Assembly (NCBI GenBank): GCA_002292815.1 | Contig: DBBX01000010.1 | Span: forward strand, 46,489 to 110,488 | Reading direction: 5' to 3' | DNA from: Thiotrichaceae bacterium UBA973 | GTDB lineage: Bacteria > Pseudomonadota > Gammaproteobacteria > Eutrophobiales > Eutrophobiaceae | Length of the DNA stretch: 64,000 nucleotides | Part shown: positions 1 to 9,560 of the stretch, piece after piece | Numbering within the stretch: the stretch's first letter is position 1 | Layout: each line of letters starts with the position of its first letter | The notes under the pieces: model-generated | The model's input: only the letters and a program-made list of their open reading frames with translations | Databases searched by the model: none | What the model was told of the DNA's origin: nothing | Position numbers and translations under genes: made by a program

Positions 1-1
1 T

Positions 2-1099
2 GGTTTTGCAGGTGGTGGACATGGTTTACGCGGATACATGGTGGCCTATGATGTGAATACCGGCGAAGAAATTTGGCGCTGGTATAGCTCTTCCGAAGAG
101 GATTGGGAAGGTGATTGGGTTGAAGCTTCATCAGGTGGTGAGAGTTTTAATCGCGATATAGAAAGTGAAAAAGCTAACTCCGAGAAGTATAAAGATTCTT
201 GGAAGTTAGGCGGTGGTTCTATTTGGACAACCCCCGCTTTAGATACAGAACTAGGTTTGCTTTATTTTGGCACAGGCAATCCATCACCACAGATGGAAGA
301 CTCAACCCGGCCTGGTGATAGCCGGAACACGGTTAGTTTGGTCGCAGTCGATGTGAATACCGGTAAACTTAAATGGGCCTATCAGCAAGTACCTCACGAT
401 CGTTGGGGCTATGATGTTGCTAGTCCACCTGTATTGATCGATTTTTTAAAAGACGGAAAAACAATCAAGGCAGTATCACAAGCTAGTAAAACAGGTTGGT
501 TGTTTATTCATGATAGGGCAACCGGTGAATTGCTATTACGTTCGGACGCATTCGTACCACAAGAAAATATATTTGCCAGACCAACAGAAGAAGGCGTGCG
601 CATTGCGCCGAGTACCTTTGGTGCAACGACATGGTCACCAGCAGCGTATTATCCAGAATTAAACTCTATGTATATTGCAGGTATCTATACAGTAGCTAAA
701 TTTTATTCTAAAAAATTGACGCCTGAACCTGGTAAGCCATGGTCGAGTTTTACCTTTTTCAAGCCAACAACGGATCCAACCTGGGGCAATATAACGTCAG
801 TTGATCTAACGACCGGTAAAATCAAATGGGAAGTGAAAACCGATCAGCCGATGGTTGGTGGTGTTATGGCGACAGCGGGTGGGCTACTGTTTGCTGGTGA
901 GGGTAGTGGTAACTTTAATGCATACGAAGCCAAGACTGGCAAACTGCTCTGGCAACATAAGAGTCAATACGGTGTTAATGCACCTCCGATAACTTATAAA
1001 CTCAATGGCACACAATATATTGCTGTTGCTTCCGGTGGTAGTGGATTATTTAAATATGCAATGGGTGATGAGATATTAGTCTTTAAGCTTAAGCAATAA
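2..1099 (+). CDS. PQQ-dependent alcohol dehydrogenase, C-terminal part (5' end outside window)
   Basis: The reading frame is open from base 2 and its start lies upstream of the window. It matches the quinoprotein alcohol dehydrogenase beta-propeller: GEEIWRWY near the left edge, GSIWTTPALD, a catalytic-Asp region HDRWGYD, and repeated tryptophan-docking blades such as GKIKWEV and GKLLWQH. Such enzymes sit in the periplasm and oxidise primary or secondary alcohols with PQQ and a metal ion, passing electrons to a cytochrome c. The protein ends soon after the last blade with no CXXCH, so it has no C-terminal heme domain and would need a separate cytochrome, which is not in this window. The disulfide and metal-binding part is missing from view, so calcium versus lanthanide type cannot be judged. 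Confidence 0.9.
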   Translation, partial: GFAGGGHGLRGYMVAYDVNTGEEIWRWYSSSEEDWEGDWVEASSGGESFNRDIESEKANSEKYKDSWKLGGGSIWTTPALDTELGLLYFGTGNPSPQMEDSTRPGDSRNTVSLVAVDVNTGKLKWAYQQVPHDRWGYDVASPPVLIDFLKDGKTIKAVSQASKTGWLFIHDRATGELLLRSDAFVPQENIFARPTEEGVRIAPSTFGATTWSPAAYYPELNSMYIAGIYTVAKFYSKKLTPEPGKPWSSFTFFKPTTDPTWGNITSVDLTTGKIKWEVKTDQPMVGGVMATAGGLLFAGEGSGNFNAYEAKTGKLLWQHKSQYGVNAPPITYKLNGTQYIAVASGGSGLFKYAMGDEILVFKLKQ

Positions 1100-1117
1100 A
1101 CTAGCTGCAATATTGAT

Positions 1118-1142
1118 AAACGGGTGCTATGAGCACCCGTTT
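1118..1142. terminator. Rho-independent terminator, probably bidirectional
   Basis: A perfect 11-bp stem (AAACGGGTGCT paired with AGCACCCGTTT) with a 3-base loop is followed by a run of T. It lies 18 bases after the stop of the alcohol dehydrogenase and 11 bases from the stop of the convergent TPR gene, and the A/T runs on both sides allow it to end both transcripts. Confidence 0.9.
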
Positions 1143-1153
1143 TTATTTAAGAC

Positions 1154-1804
1154 TTATTTTGATTTTACTAGGATTTCCGCAAGACGTTCTTTAGCTTCAT
1201 TACGACGACCTTCGTCGGCAACTTCACGTCCCGGACGAGCAGGGGCGGATAGTGCCTTTTTATAAAACACTTCAGCTTGCTTGTACTTCTTTTTTTTCTT
1301 TAGAAAATCACCATAGTATAAATTAGCATCTATATCATCAGGATTAAGCATGATTGCTTTATCTAGGTATTGTTTAGCAAGATCAAGATCACCAAAGCCA
1401 ATGGGCCATTCCGGGACTAGAACGTATAAGGTGCCAAGATAGGTGTTAGCGGCACCTTTTGAGGCTTCAGGATCAATCTTGAGGGATTTTTCCAAGGCAT
1501 CACGAGATTTTGTAACTGCATCTAATGCTCTTAACGTACCTATTGCTCCTGCATAAGTGGATAGAACAATCCCTTCCCAGAGGTGAGCGTCAGCATTGTC
1601 CGGTTGGTTCTCACGAATCAATGCAGCTTTCAAAGTGAGTTTTTCTAAAGCATCTTCATGTTGTTTTTTGCCTAATGTATATTTTATTCTTGCCCACTCT
1701 TTTTGTACTTCCTTTATCTCAGTATTGACATCTGCCTGAACTGAAAAGCAAAGCAGCATCAATCCGCTAATAACAAATAATGGCAAATGTGAATATAGTC
1801 TCAT
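1154..1804 (-). CDS. Secreted TPR-repeat protein, function unknown
   Basis: The 216-residue product starts with a classical Sec signal (basic start, hydrophobic core, cleavage around VQA-D, residue 25). The mature part is helical and carries tetratricopeptide-like repeats, the clearest ending in INPDD/KIDPEA-type turns (LEKSLKIDPEA about residues 105-115; LDKAIMLNPDD about 147-157; a third ending at KKALSAP). TPR proteins are protein-binding scaffolds, so a periplasmic adaptor is likely. It is convergent with the alcohol dehydrogenase and divergent from the Tat amidohydrolase, with 149 bases to the latter that must hold both promoters. No specific partner can be named. Confidence 0.75.
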   Translation of the reverse strand: MRLYSHLPLFVISGLMLLCFSVQADVNTEIKEVQKEWARIKYTLGKKQHEDALEKLTLKAALIRENQPDNADAHLWEGIVLSTYAGAIGTLRALDAVTKSRDALEKSLKIDPEASKGAANTYLGTLYVLVPEWPIGFGDLDLAKQYLDKAIMLNPDDIDANLYYGDFLKKKKKYKQAEVFYKKALSAPARPGREVADEGRRNEAKERLAEILVKSK

Positions 1805-1953
1805 GTTTTCTTCCTATTATATTTTATGTTGCAATATTTATTATTCAGAACTCATTGTTATAAAAATCAGAGATCAAATATAATCTCAGAGGCGAATATA
1901 ACTAGTAGTATAGATCGATACAATAAATCAATGATTATCTACGGGAGCAGGGT

Positions 1954-3444
1954 ATGACGCAAATATTCACAGATGAAGAATTGAAACAGTTTAAGTCAGC
2001 CCAAACTGATGCATTTGCTTCTCCCGTACCTACCCAAATCATATCCAATGGTGAATTCACCCCATCACCACAATCAGAGCAACAATCTCAAGTTGAAGTT
2101 CGAATAAAACAATTAGCTGATGAGTATGGAAAAAAGCAAGGGCTTAGCCGTCGACAGTTTTTAGGAAGCGCTTCAGGTATGGCTGCTGCATTTTTAGCAA
2201 TGAATGAAGTCTTTGGACCCTTGTTTATGGTCAATAAAGCTGAGGCGGCAGAACCTGAACGTGCATTAGCACGTGTTACTTCACTACAAGATCAATTTAT
2301 CTTCGATGATCAGACTCATTTTGTGCATGATGACTTTAAACATGATGGTCTATTAAACATACCGCGCTTTGCAGCAGATCACTGGGAAGCGGGACTAACG
2401 AGAGAACAACTTTCATTAAGTGATTTAAAATTTCAGAATTATATCCGACAAATATTTTTAAATAGCGATACTAAAATTGCATTATTAAGCGGCGCACCTT
2501 TTGATGATCCTAGCTGGTGGTTTTTAGCCAATGATCAGATTCGTGGTGCCGTAGAGTCAATCAATAAACTTGCAGGCGCTCGGCGTATGTACGGTCATTT
2601 TGTTATCACGCCTAAGCAATCGGGCTGGATGGATGAGGTAGACAAAGTTCTTGAGACGGGTCGCACAGATTCATGGAAGGCGTATACGATTGGCGACCCA
2701 CTAACATCAACTACAAAATATCCATGGCGGCTAGATGATGAAGAATTGATGTATCCCTTTTATGAAAAGGCAGTAAAAGCAGGGATTACAAATCTGGCGA
2801 TACATAAGGGTTTGATGCCTGCGGATTATGAAAAAAGCTGGCCCGATGTCTGGAAACATGCTTCGGCATGGGATATTGGTAAAGCGGCAAAAGATTGGCC
2901 GGAAATGAATTTCATAATTTATCATGCTTGTCTGCGCCCCGCATTTGAATTGCCTGAACAAGCTTTAGCGGAGTTTGAGGCAACCGGGGAGATTAAATGG
3001 GCGAGCGATTTAGCACGTATCCCTGAAGAATATGGTGTTGATAATGTCTATGCTGATTTAGGCACTTGTTTTGCCAATTCAGCAACCGCTAATCCACGCT
3101 TTGCAGCCGCTCTGCTAGGCACTCTCATAAAAGGCCTTGGTGATGATCATGTCGTGTGGGGGACAGATTCTGTTTGGTATGGGTCTCCACAATGGCAAAT
3201 TGAAGCTCTGCGCCGATTAGAGATTCCTGAAGATATGCAAAAAAAGCATGGTTTTGCTTCATTAGGCCCAGCAGATGGTGAAGTGAAAAATAAAATCTTT
3301 GGTTTGAATACAGCAGAACTATATAAGCTTGATTCAGAGATGGCGATGCATGCACTCAAAAGTGATGTCATTACAGGGTTAAAGCAAGAATTTACAAATA
3401 GTGTCGACTTGCGTGATAATGAACGTTACGGATTTATAATTTAA
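1954..3444 (+). CDS. Tat-exported amidohydrolase (amidohydrolase-2 / TIM-barrel metal hydrolase)
   Basis: The 496-residue protein has a twin-arginine signal SRRQFLGSASG at residues 65-75, a hydrophobic stretch, and a probable cleavage site after NKAEA near residue 98. About 65 residues precede the twin arginines, which is long for a Tat leader. Candidate metal ligands of the amidohydrolase superfamily are visible: two His in QTHFVHDD (about 118-125), His in LAIHKGL, His in IIYHACL, and the terminal Asp in WGTDSVW. The family includes lactonases, decarboxylases and hydratases, so the reaction cannot be fixed. GGGAGCAGG precedes the ATG. It lies between two oxidative genes, which suggests periplasmic processing of a carbon substrate. 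Confidence 0.8.
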   Translation: MTQIFTDEELKQFKSAQTDAFASPVPTQIISNGEFTPSPQSEQQSQVEVRIKQLADEYGKKQGLSRRQFLGSASGMAAAFLAMNEVFGPLFMVNKAEAAEPERALARVTSLQDQFIFDDQTHFVHDDFKHDGLLNIPRFAADHWEAGLTREQLSLSDLKFQNYIRQIFLNSDTKIALLSGAPFDDPSWWFLANDQIRGAVESINKLAGARRMYGHFVITPKQSGWMDEVDKVLETGRTDSWKAYTIGDPLTSTTKYPWRLDDEELMYPFYEKAVKAGITNLAIHKGLMPADYEKSWPDVWKHASAWDIGKAAKDWPEMNFIIYHACLRPAFELPEQALAEFEATGEIKWASDLARIPEEYGVDNVYADLGTCFANSATANPRFAAALLGTLIKGLGDDHVVWGTDSVWYGSPQWQIEALRRLEIPEDMQKKHGFASLGPADGEVKNKIFGLNTAELYKLDSEMAMHALKSDVITGLKQEFTNSVDLRDNERYGFII

Positions 3445-3525
3445 CAATAAAAATAAACCGCTAATGCTCAGCCATTTGGGTGTGAAGTTATTGATAATAA
3501 TTAACTTTTTCTAAAAATTTAAAAC

Positions 3526-4314
3526 ATGGTCACTTTTAAAAAACTTGTCGACTTCATAGCCTTGATCTTTCGTAGAGGTGTTTTCTGGTTCGGCTTCTAT
3601 ATCAGGCCGCCTATACACTGGTTTATCGGCTTGTTTTCAAAGGTAGGCAACCCACCTGTTTTTAAAGATGATGTCTTTCTCTGGACTAAATCACTGGAAA
3701 GCAATTATGACGCAATACGCGCAGAAGCAATGAACATGATGCTTGAGCGCGATAAGATACCACCATTAAGAGATGTTTCTCCCGATCATGATCGCATTGC
3801 TGTTGATAATAAATGGCAGTCATTGTTTATTTGGGGATACAGCTATAAGTTTCAACGTAATGCTCAGCTATGTCCTGTAACAACAACTGTAGTGGAAAAA
3901 ATTCCCGGACTGATCTCTGCTTTTTATTCGGTGCATGCACCGGGGACTCATTTGCCGCGTCATTATGGTCCTACAAATGGCACTATCACTTGTCATTTGG
4001 GCTTAACGATTCCGAAGGCAAAAGGTTGTCGTATCTCGGTAGATGATAAGGAATATGAATGGCATGAAGGCAAGTGTTTTGTCTTTGATGATACTTATTA
4101 TCACGAGGTCTGGAATGATACCGAAGAGGATCGGGTCATTTTGCTTGTTCAGTTCGAGCGGCCATTACGCCAACCGGGAAAGGCGCTAGCCGATAGTTTT
4201 ATGTGGATGATAAGACGTAGCCCATTTATTCAGACAACATTGGCTAGAGTTAAAGAGTGGGAAAATTTAATTACTGATGGACATAGTGATATCCAAGACA
4301 GAGTAGACGGCTAA
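3526..4314 (+). CDS. Aspartyl/asparaginyl beta-hydroxylase family dioxygenase
   Basis: The 262-residue product matches the Asp_Arg_Hydrox / LpxO-like 2-oxoglutarate, Fe(II) oxygenase fold. The facial triad and cosubstrate residues are visible: His in HLPRHYGPTNGT, His in DDTYYHEVWND, and Arg in EEDRVILLVQFERP. The N-terminus is rich in aromatic and hydrophobic residues (about 9-40), so it is probably anchored to the inner membrane, as in LpxO-type enzymes that hydroxylate acyl chains. Substrate could be a lipid A acyl chain, a protein or a small molecule; the sequence does not decide. It follows the amidohydrolase by 81 bases on the same strand, but I see no strong ribosome binding site. Confidence 0.85.
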   Translation: MVTFKKLVDFIALIFRRGVFWFGFYIRPPIHWFIGLFSKVGNPPVFKDDVFLWTKSLESNYDAIRAEAMNMMLERDKIPPLRDVSPDHDRIAVDNKWQSLFIWGYSYKFQRNAQLCPVTTTVVEKIPGLISAFYSVHAPGTHLPRHYGPTNGTITCHLGLTIPKAKGCRISVDDKEYEWHEGKCFVFDDTYYHEVWNDTEEDRVILLVQFERPLRQPGKALADSFMWMIRRSPFIQTTLARVKEWENLITDGHSDIQDRVDG

Positions 4315-4504
4315 ACCTTTCAGCACTTGGTCACTATGTGACAGTGGCAACAAGAGTTCTCTTCTTAAACGTTTAAACGCATTTCATTTAGCCAGTCAGC
4401 TTCTCTGAATAGTGCGCTGTTTTTTTTTCTTTAGCATGTAGCTGTAACATTTAGGGGCTTTGCTTAATAAGTTAGTAAACTCTTCAGATAGTGCCAGGAG
4501 AATA

Positions 4505-6142
4505 ATGAGAATGTTCTTACCAGAAATGACCGACTATGATGAGATCAAGAGCCAATTTAAACTTGAGATTCCTGAGTTTTATAATTTTGGCTTCGATGTT
4601 ATTGAAAAAATGGCAAAAGAGCATGACAAGACTGCTTTTATTGCTGTCGATAATAAGGGAGAAAACATTCGACATTACGCCTTTAGCGATCTAGACCTTG
4701 CCTCCAATCAATTTGCGAATGCCTTGCTAGCGACGGGTGCTAAGAAAGGTGATTTTGCCTTTGTCATGTTACCGCGTATCCCCGAGTGGTACTTCACTAT
4801 GATCGGTTGTTGTAAATCAGGTGTTGTTGCCATGCCAGGAACAGCAATGTTGTCTGCTAAAGATATTGAATACCGTATCAACAGGTCGAAAGCTAAACTT
4901 ATTATTGTCACTTCTGAAAACGCCATTAAAGTTGATGAGGTCAAACATTTATGTCCGACATTGAAAACCTTCATTGTGATAGGCGAAGCAAGAGAAGGTT
5001 GGCAATGTTATTCGGAAATAACATCTCATGCATCTGACACACTCGATAAAACACAATTAGAGCCGACTCGCTCATCTGATCTGATGATCATGTATTTTAC
5101 CTCTGGTACGACAGCGATGCCAAAGATGGTTCCTCGTGATCACTCATACGCCTTAGCTCATAGTATTACTGCTCGTTATTGGATGGATTTGAAAGAAGAT
5201 GATATCCATTGGACACTTTCAGATACTGGCTGGGCCAAAGCAGCATGGGGAATGTTGTTTTCTCCGTGGCAAATGGGTGTGACAGTCATACTTTTTAATG
5301 GTGAAGGTTTTGATGCTGAATTGCATCTCAAATTGATTGAGAAATTAGGAGTAACTACTTTCTGTGCACCGCCCACAATTTATCGAGTTTTTGCACAGAT
5401 GGATCTGTCGCAATACAATTTGACTTCAATTCGACATGCCATTGGTGCAGGCGAACCACTTAATCCTGAAGTCATAAAGGTCTGGCGCGAAGCAACCGGT
5501 TCAGATATCTATGATGGTTATGGTCAAACCGAGACGATTAATATCGTCGCCAATTACCCAGCAATTCCAGTTAAACCCGGTTCAATGGGAAAACCCGTCC
5601 CCGGTGTCGATGTCCATATCGTCGATGAGGAAGGTAATGTATCTGACGTTGATACAGTTGGACATATTGCCATACGAATTACTGAACCGTTAGCACCAGG
5701 GATGTTTGCGGGTTATTGGCAGGATGATGAGGCGACAGCATTATCATTTCGAAATGGCTGGTATTTAACAGGAGATACCGGGACGATTGATGAAGATGGC
5801 TATATCTGGTTTGTTGGCCGTTCAGATGACGTCATCAGTTCGTCGGGATATCGAATCAGTCCATTTGAAGTTGAAAGTTATCTACTTGAACATCCTGCTG
5901 TCCACGAATCTGCAGCAGTAGGTAAACCAGATGAAATTCGTGGTGAAATAGTGAAGGCCTTCATAGTACTTGCACCAAATTTTGAGCCCAGTGATGTACT
6001 TACTAAAGAACTTCAAGACTTCATGAAAAAAACCACTGCACCCTACAAATACCCGCGCGAAATTGAATATCGAGAATCACTACCGAAAACGGTTTCCGGG
6101 AAGATACGTAGAGTTGAATTACGAGAAGAAGGGATTAGTTGA
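4505..6142 (+). CDS. AMP-forming acyl-CoA synthetase (short/medium chain)
   Basis: An ANL-superfamily ligase that makes acyl-AMP and then acyl-CoA. Visible motifs are the P-loop-like YFTSGTTAMPKM (with Ala where Gly is usual after TT), YDGYGQTET, the hinge YLTGDTG...DDVISSSGYRISPFE and the catalytic Lys in PKTVSGKIRR. I start at ATG 4505 because AGGAG lies just 5' of it at 4496-4500; the frame stays open upstream to a TTG at 4460, and ATG 4511 is also possible. It ends 129 bases before icmF on the same strand, so it probably supplies an acyl-CoA (isobutyryl, pivalyl or similar) to that mutase. Substrate is inferred only from context. Confidence 0.88.
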   Translation: MRMFLPEMTDYDEIKSQFKLEIPEFYNFGFDVIEKMAKEHDKTAFIAVDNKGENIRHYAFSDLDLASNQFANALLATGAKKGDFAFVMLPRIPEWYFTMIGCCKSGVVAMPGTAMLSAKDIEYRINRSKAKLIIVTSENAIKVDEVKHLCPTLKTFIVIGEAREGWQCYSEITSHASDTLDKTQLEPTRSSDLMIMYFTSGTTAMPKMVPRDHSYALAHSITARYWMDLKEDDIHWTLSDTGWAKAAWGMLFSPWQMGVTVILFNGEGFDAELHLKLIEKLGVTTFCAPPTIYRVFAQMDLSQYNLTSIRHAIGAGEPLNPEVIKVWREATGSDIYDGYGQTETINIVANYPAIPVKPGSMGKPVPGVDVHIVDEEGNVSDVDTVGHIAIRITEPLAPGMFAGYWQDDEATALSFRNGWYLTGDTGTIDEDGYIWFVGRSDDVISSSGYRISPFEVESYLLEHPAVHESAAVGKPDEIRGEIVKAFIVLAPNFEPSDVLTKELQDFMKKTTAPYKYPREIEYRESLPKTVSGKIRRVELREEGIS

Positions 6143-6271
6143 TGGAACTTAAGAATCAGACATATGTTTTTATTGATGCATGTATCTGCTGCTTTTAGAT
6201 CCTTTCTACGACAAAGACTCTGGAAATAGACTAGAAAGAGGCTTATAAAGGTTACAAATCAGGGGTATTAA

Positions 6272-9200
6272 ATGGCAGCACCAGAAAAATTGGTAAGCAG
6301 AAATCTAGTGTCTGAGAAATACAAAGCTCAGAATCATATTCGTTTCATCACGGCGGCTAGCCTGTTTGATGGACATGATGCTGCCATTAATATTATGCGT
6401 CGTATTTTACAGTCAACTGGCGTCGAGGTTATTCATCTTGGCCATAATCGCTCAGTCGGCGAAATTATTAATGCTGCAATTCAAGAAGATGTTCAAGGGA
6501 TTGCTATTAGTTCCTATCAGGGTGGCCATGTTGAATATTTCAAATACATGGTAGATCTACTTAAAGAACGCGGCGCGTCTCACATAAAGGTGTTTGGTGG
6601 CGGTGGCGGCGTGATTGTTCCGGAGGAAATTGCTGAACTTGAAAAATATGGTGTGACACGTATCTACTCTCCCGAAGACGGACAGAGAATGCAGTTGCAA
6701 GGCATCATAAATGAAATGGTTGAGGGTGCTGATGTTGATTTATCCAACAAGGATATCCCTGAAAATAATAATAATTTTTTGCATAACGGTTACGGTCAAC
6801 TTGCTCGTTTGATTACAGCGATAGATGAAGGTGTCATTGCTGAAAGTCGTCTCAGCATATTGACGGAAGAAGCGAAGAAATACAGCAAAATCCCAGTATT
6901 GGGAATTACCGGCACAGGCGGTTCTGGTAAATCGTCATTGACTGATGAATTAATTCGTCGTTTTAATCTTGACCTTGATGAACTGAAAATTGCAATTATC
7001 GCCATCGATCCGACTAAACGTAAAACGGGTGGGGCACTTCTCGGCGATCGTATTCGAATGAACGCACTTAATGTTCCGAATATTTATTTTCGATCAATCG
7101 CAACACGCGGAACAACAGGAGAAGTGCCTAATTCACTGACGCATATCATTGACCTATGTAAAGTTTCTGAATTTGATCTAATCATTGTTGAGACGCCAGG
7201 AATAGGTCAGGGTGACGCGGGGATCGTACCGCATGTCAATACATCGATGTATGTCATGACACCAGAATTTGGCGCTGCGAGCCAGCTTGAAAAAATTGAT
7301 ATGCTCGATTTTGCCGACGTGGTTGTGATTAATAAATACGATCGAAAAGGTGGTGAAGATGCCTTGCGCGATGTGCGCAAACAATATCAACGTAATAATG
7401 AATTGTTTTCAACCGCAGTTGAAGAATTGCCAATATACGGAACCATTGCTTCAAAATTCAATGATGTTGGCGTGACTTCTTTATATCACGGCTTACTCAC
7501 TATTTTTAAAGAAAAAAACTTGAACAGTTGGCATGGAGAGTTTTTTGCACCGCTAGACTCAAAATGTTCTACCAGTAGAACAGTGATAGTTGCCGCTGAA
7601 CGGCAGCGTTATCTCGCAGAAATCGCAGAGACAGTTCGAGATTATCATAAGACTTCAACTGAGCAGGTAAAGATTGCACGTGAACGACAGCAGTTAATAG
7701 AATCAAAAAAAATGCTCGAGTCATCTGGTGCAAAGAATAATGCTTTGGATGTCTTGATAGAAAAGCGTGAAGATAAACTTGATCCACGTTGCCGAAAATT
7801 ACTTCAGATGTGGCCAAAACTTAAGAAAGATTATGCTGCTGATGAATACGTCGTGGATGTTAGAGGCAAAGCATTACACACGAAAATAATTAGTCACACA
7901 CTTTCTAATACCCGTATTCCAAAGGTTTCATTGCCACGTTATCAGGATGAAGGAGAAATTCTGCGCTTCCTGCTTGAAGAAAATGTGCCCGGAAAATTTC
8001 CTTATACTGCCGGAGTATTTGCCTTTAAACGAGAAGGCGAAGATCCAACACGTATGTTTGCTGGAGAAGGAGATCCCTCTCGTACCAATCGTCGTTTCAA
8101 ATACCTGTCTAAGAATTCTGATGCAACCCGTCTTTCGACGGCATTTGATTCAGTTACGCTCTATGGGAATGATCCTGGTGAGCGTCCAGATATTTACGGG
8201 AAGATTGGGAATTCAGGCGTGTCAGTTGCAACACTAGATGATATGAAAGCGCTCTATGATGGGATTGATTTGTGCTTGCCGACGACATCAGTTTCACTCA
8301 CCATCAACGGTCCAGCGCCAACAATCCTGGCTTTATTTCTGGTCACGGCAATCGAACAACAATACGCCAAATTTGAAAAAGATAATGGTAGAAAAGCTAC
8401 AGCTGAAGAAAAATTAAAAATCAAAGACTGGTCTCTGGAAAATGTTCGTGGCACCGTTCAAGCTGATATTCTTAAGGAAGATCAGGGGCAGAACACCTGT
8501 ATTTTTTCAACTGAATTTAGTCTCAAGTTAATGGGTGATATACAACAGTATTTCGTCGATAAAAATGTTAAGAATTTCTATTCAGTCTCTATCTCCGGTT
8601 ATCACATCGCAGAAGCAGGTGCGAATCCTATCTCACAATTGGCATTTACTTTAGCCAATGGTTTCACATACGTCGAAACATATCTATCACGTGGAATGGA
8701 TATCGATGACTTTGCAGGGAACCTTTCGTTCTTTTTCTCTAACGGCATGGATACTGAATATACTGTTATGGGACGTGTTGCTCGCCGTATATGGTCTACG
8801 ACGATGCGTTTTAAATATGGTGCGAATGAACGCAGCCAGAAATTGAAATATCATATTCAGACCTCAGGTCGTTCCTTGCATGCGCAAGAAATAGACTTCA
8901 ATGATATTAGAACGACCTTACAAGCTTTAATTGCGATCAATGATAATTGTAATAGTTTGCACACTAATGCTTATGATGAGGCGATTACTACGCCAACAGA
9001 AGATTCAGTGCGCAGAGCAATGGCAATACAATTGATCATTAATCAAGAATATGGCCTTTCCAAAAATGAGAATTCGCTTCAAGGTTCTTTCATTGTAGAG
9101 GAGTTAACCAATCTGGTTGAAGAAGCCGTTCTACAAGAGTTTGATCGAATGTCAGAACGCGGTGGTGTGCTTGGTTCAATGGAAACGGGTTATCAACGAG

Positions 9201-9547
9201 GTAAGATTCAAGATGAATCGATGCAGTATGAAATGCTAAAGCATAGTGGTGAACTCCCTATTATTGGCGTCAATACTTTCGAAAATCCAAATGCAGATGA
9301 ACAGACAAAAGATATCGAGTTGGCCCGTTCAACTGAAGCAGAGAAGCAAAGCCAGTTGAGCCGTCTCGAAGATTTTCATTCGCGACATAAAGATCAAAGT
9401 GAAAATCATATTGAGAAACTGAAAAAAGCTGCACAAAATAATGAAAACGTTTTCGCAGTTTTAATGGATGCTGTTGAGCACTGTTCACTCGGTCAAATAA
9501 CGAATGCATTCTTCGAAGTTGGCGGTCAATATCGCAGGAATATGTAG
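6272..9547 (+). CDS. icmF: Fused isobutyryl-CoA mutase IcmF (B12-dependent, with built-in G-protein chaperone)
   Basis: The 1091-residue length and domain order match IcmF: B12-binding domain (about 20-150, with DGHDAA at 33-38 whose His is the expected cobalt ligand), MeaI-type GTPase chaperone (about 190-450, P-loop GTGGSGKS at 214-221 and NKYD specificity motif), and an acyl-CoA mutase barrel (about 540-1091). The substrate-site stretch YTAGVFAFKREGEDPTRMF has the Phe typical of IcmF rather than the methylmalonyl-CoA mutase motif. The enzyme interconverts isobutyryl-CoA and butyryl-CoA, and some members also act on pivalyl-CoA and isovaleryl-CoA. It sits between an acyl-CoA synthetase and a corrinoid-binding protein. 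Fully intact. Confidence 0.96.
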   Translation: MAAPEKLVSRNLVSEKYKAQNHIRFITAASLFDGHDAAINIMRRILQSTGVEVIHLGHNRSVGEIINAAIQEDVQGIAISSYQGGHVEYFKYMVDLLKERGASHIKVFGGGGGVIVPEEIAELEKYGVTRIYSPEDGQRMQLQGIINEMVEGADVDLSNKDIPENNNNFLHNGYGQLARLITAIDEGVIAESRLSILTEEAKKYSKIPVLGITGTGGSGKSSLTDELIRRFNLDLDELKIAIIAIDPTKRKTGGALLGDRIRMNALNVPNIYFRSIATRGTTGEVPNSLTHIIDLCKVSEFDLIIVETPGIGQGDAGIVPHVNTSMYVMTPEFGAASQLEKIDMLDFADVVVINKYDRKGGEDALRDVRKQYQRNNELFSTAVEELPIYGTIASKFNDVGVTSLYHGLLTIFKEKNLNSWHGEFFAPLDSKCSTSRTVIVAAERQRYLAEIAETVRDYHKTSTEQVKIARERQQLIESKKMLESSGAKNNALDVLIEKREDKLDPRCRKLLQMWPKLKKDYAADEYVVDVRGKALHTKIISHTLSNTRIPKVSLPRYQDEGEILRFLLEENVPGKFPYTAGVFAFKREGEDPTRMFAGEGDPSRTNRRFKYLSKNSDATRLSTAFDSVTLYGNDPGERPDIYGKIGNSGVSVATLDDMKALYDGIDLCLPTTSVSLTINGPAPTILALFLVTAIEQQYAKFEKDNGRKATAEEKLKIKDWSLENVRGTVQADILKEDQGQNTCIFSTEFSLKLMGDIQQYFVDKNVKNFYSVSISGYHIAEAGANPISQLAFTLANGFTYVETYLSRGMDIDDFAGNLSFFFSNGMDTEYTVMGRVARRIWSTTMRFKYGANERSQKLKYHIQTSGRSLHAQEIDFNDIRTTLQALIAINDNCNSLHTNAYDEAITTPTEDSVRRAMAIQLIINQEYGLSKNENSLQGSFIVEELTNLVEEAVLQEFDRMSERGGVLGSMETGYQRGKIQDESMQYEMLKHSGELPIIGVNTFENPNADEQTKDIELARSTEAEKQSQLSRLEDFHSRHKDQSENHIEKLKKAAQNNENVFAVLMDAVEHCSLGQITNAFFEVGGQYRRNM

Positions 9548-9560
9548 GCCGTAGTTTTAA

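Noticed and set aside
2..1099. Quinohemoprotein with C-terminal cytochrome c
   Set aside because: No CXXCH in the visible C-terminal part and the protein ends after the last propeller blade.
6143..6271. Cobalamin riboswitch before icmF
   Set aside because: The 129-base gap is too short for the usual B12 riboswitch and I see no B12-box-like conserved core.
6366..8846. Several 60-100 residue frames inside icmF on both strands
   Set aside because: They overlap a well-conserved 1091-residue gene completely and have no independent start signals; shadows.
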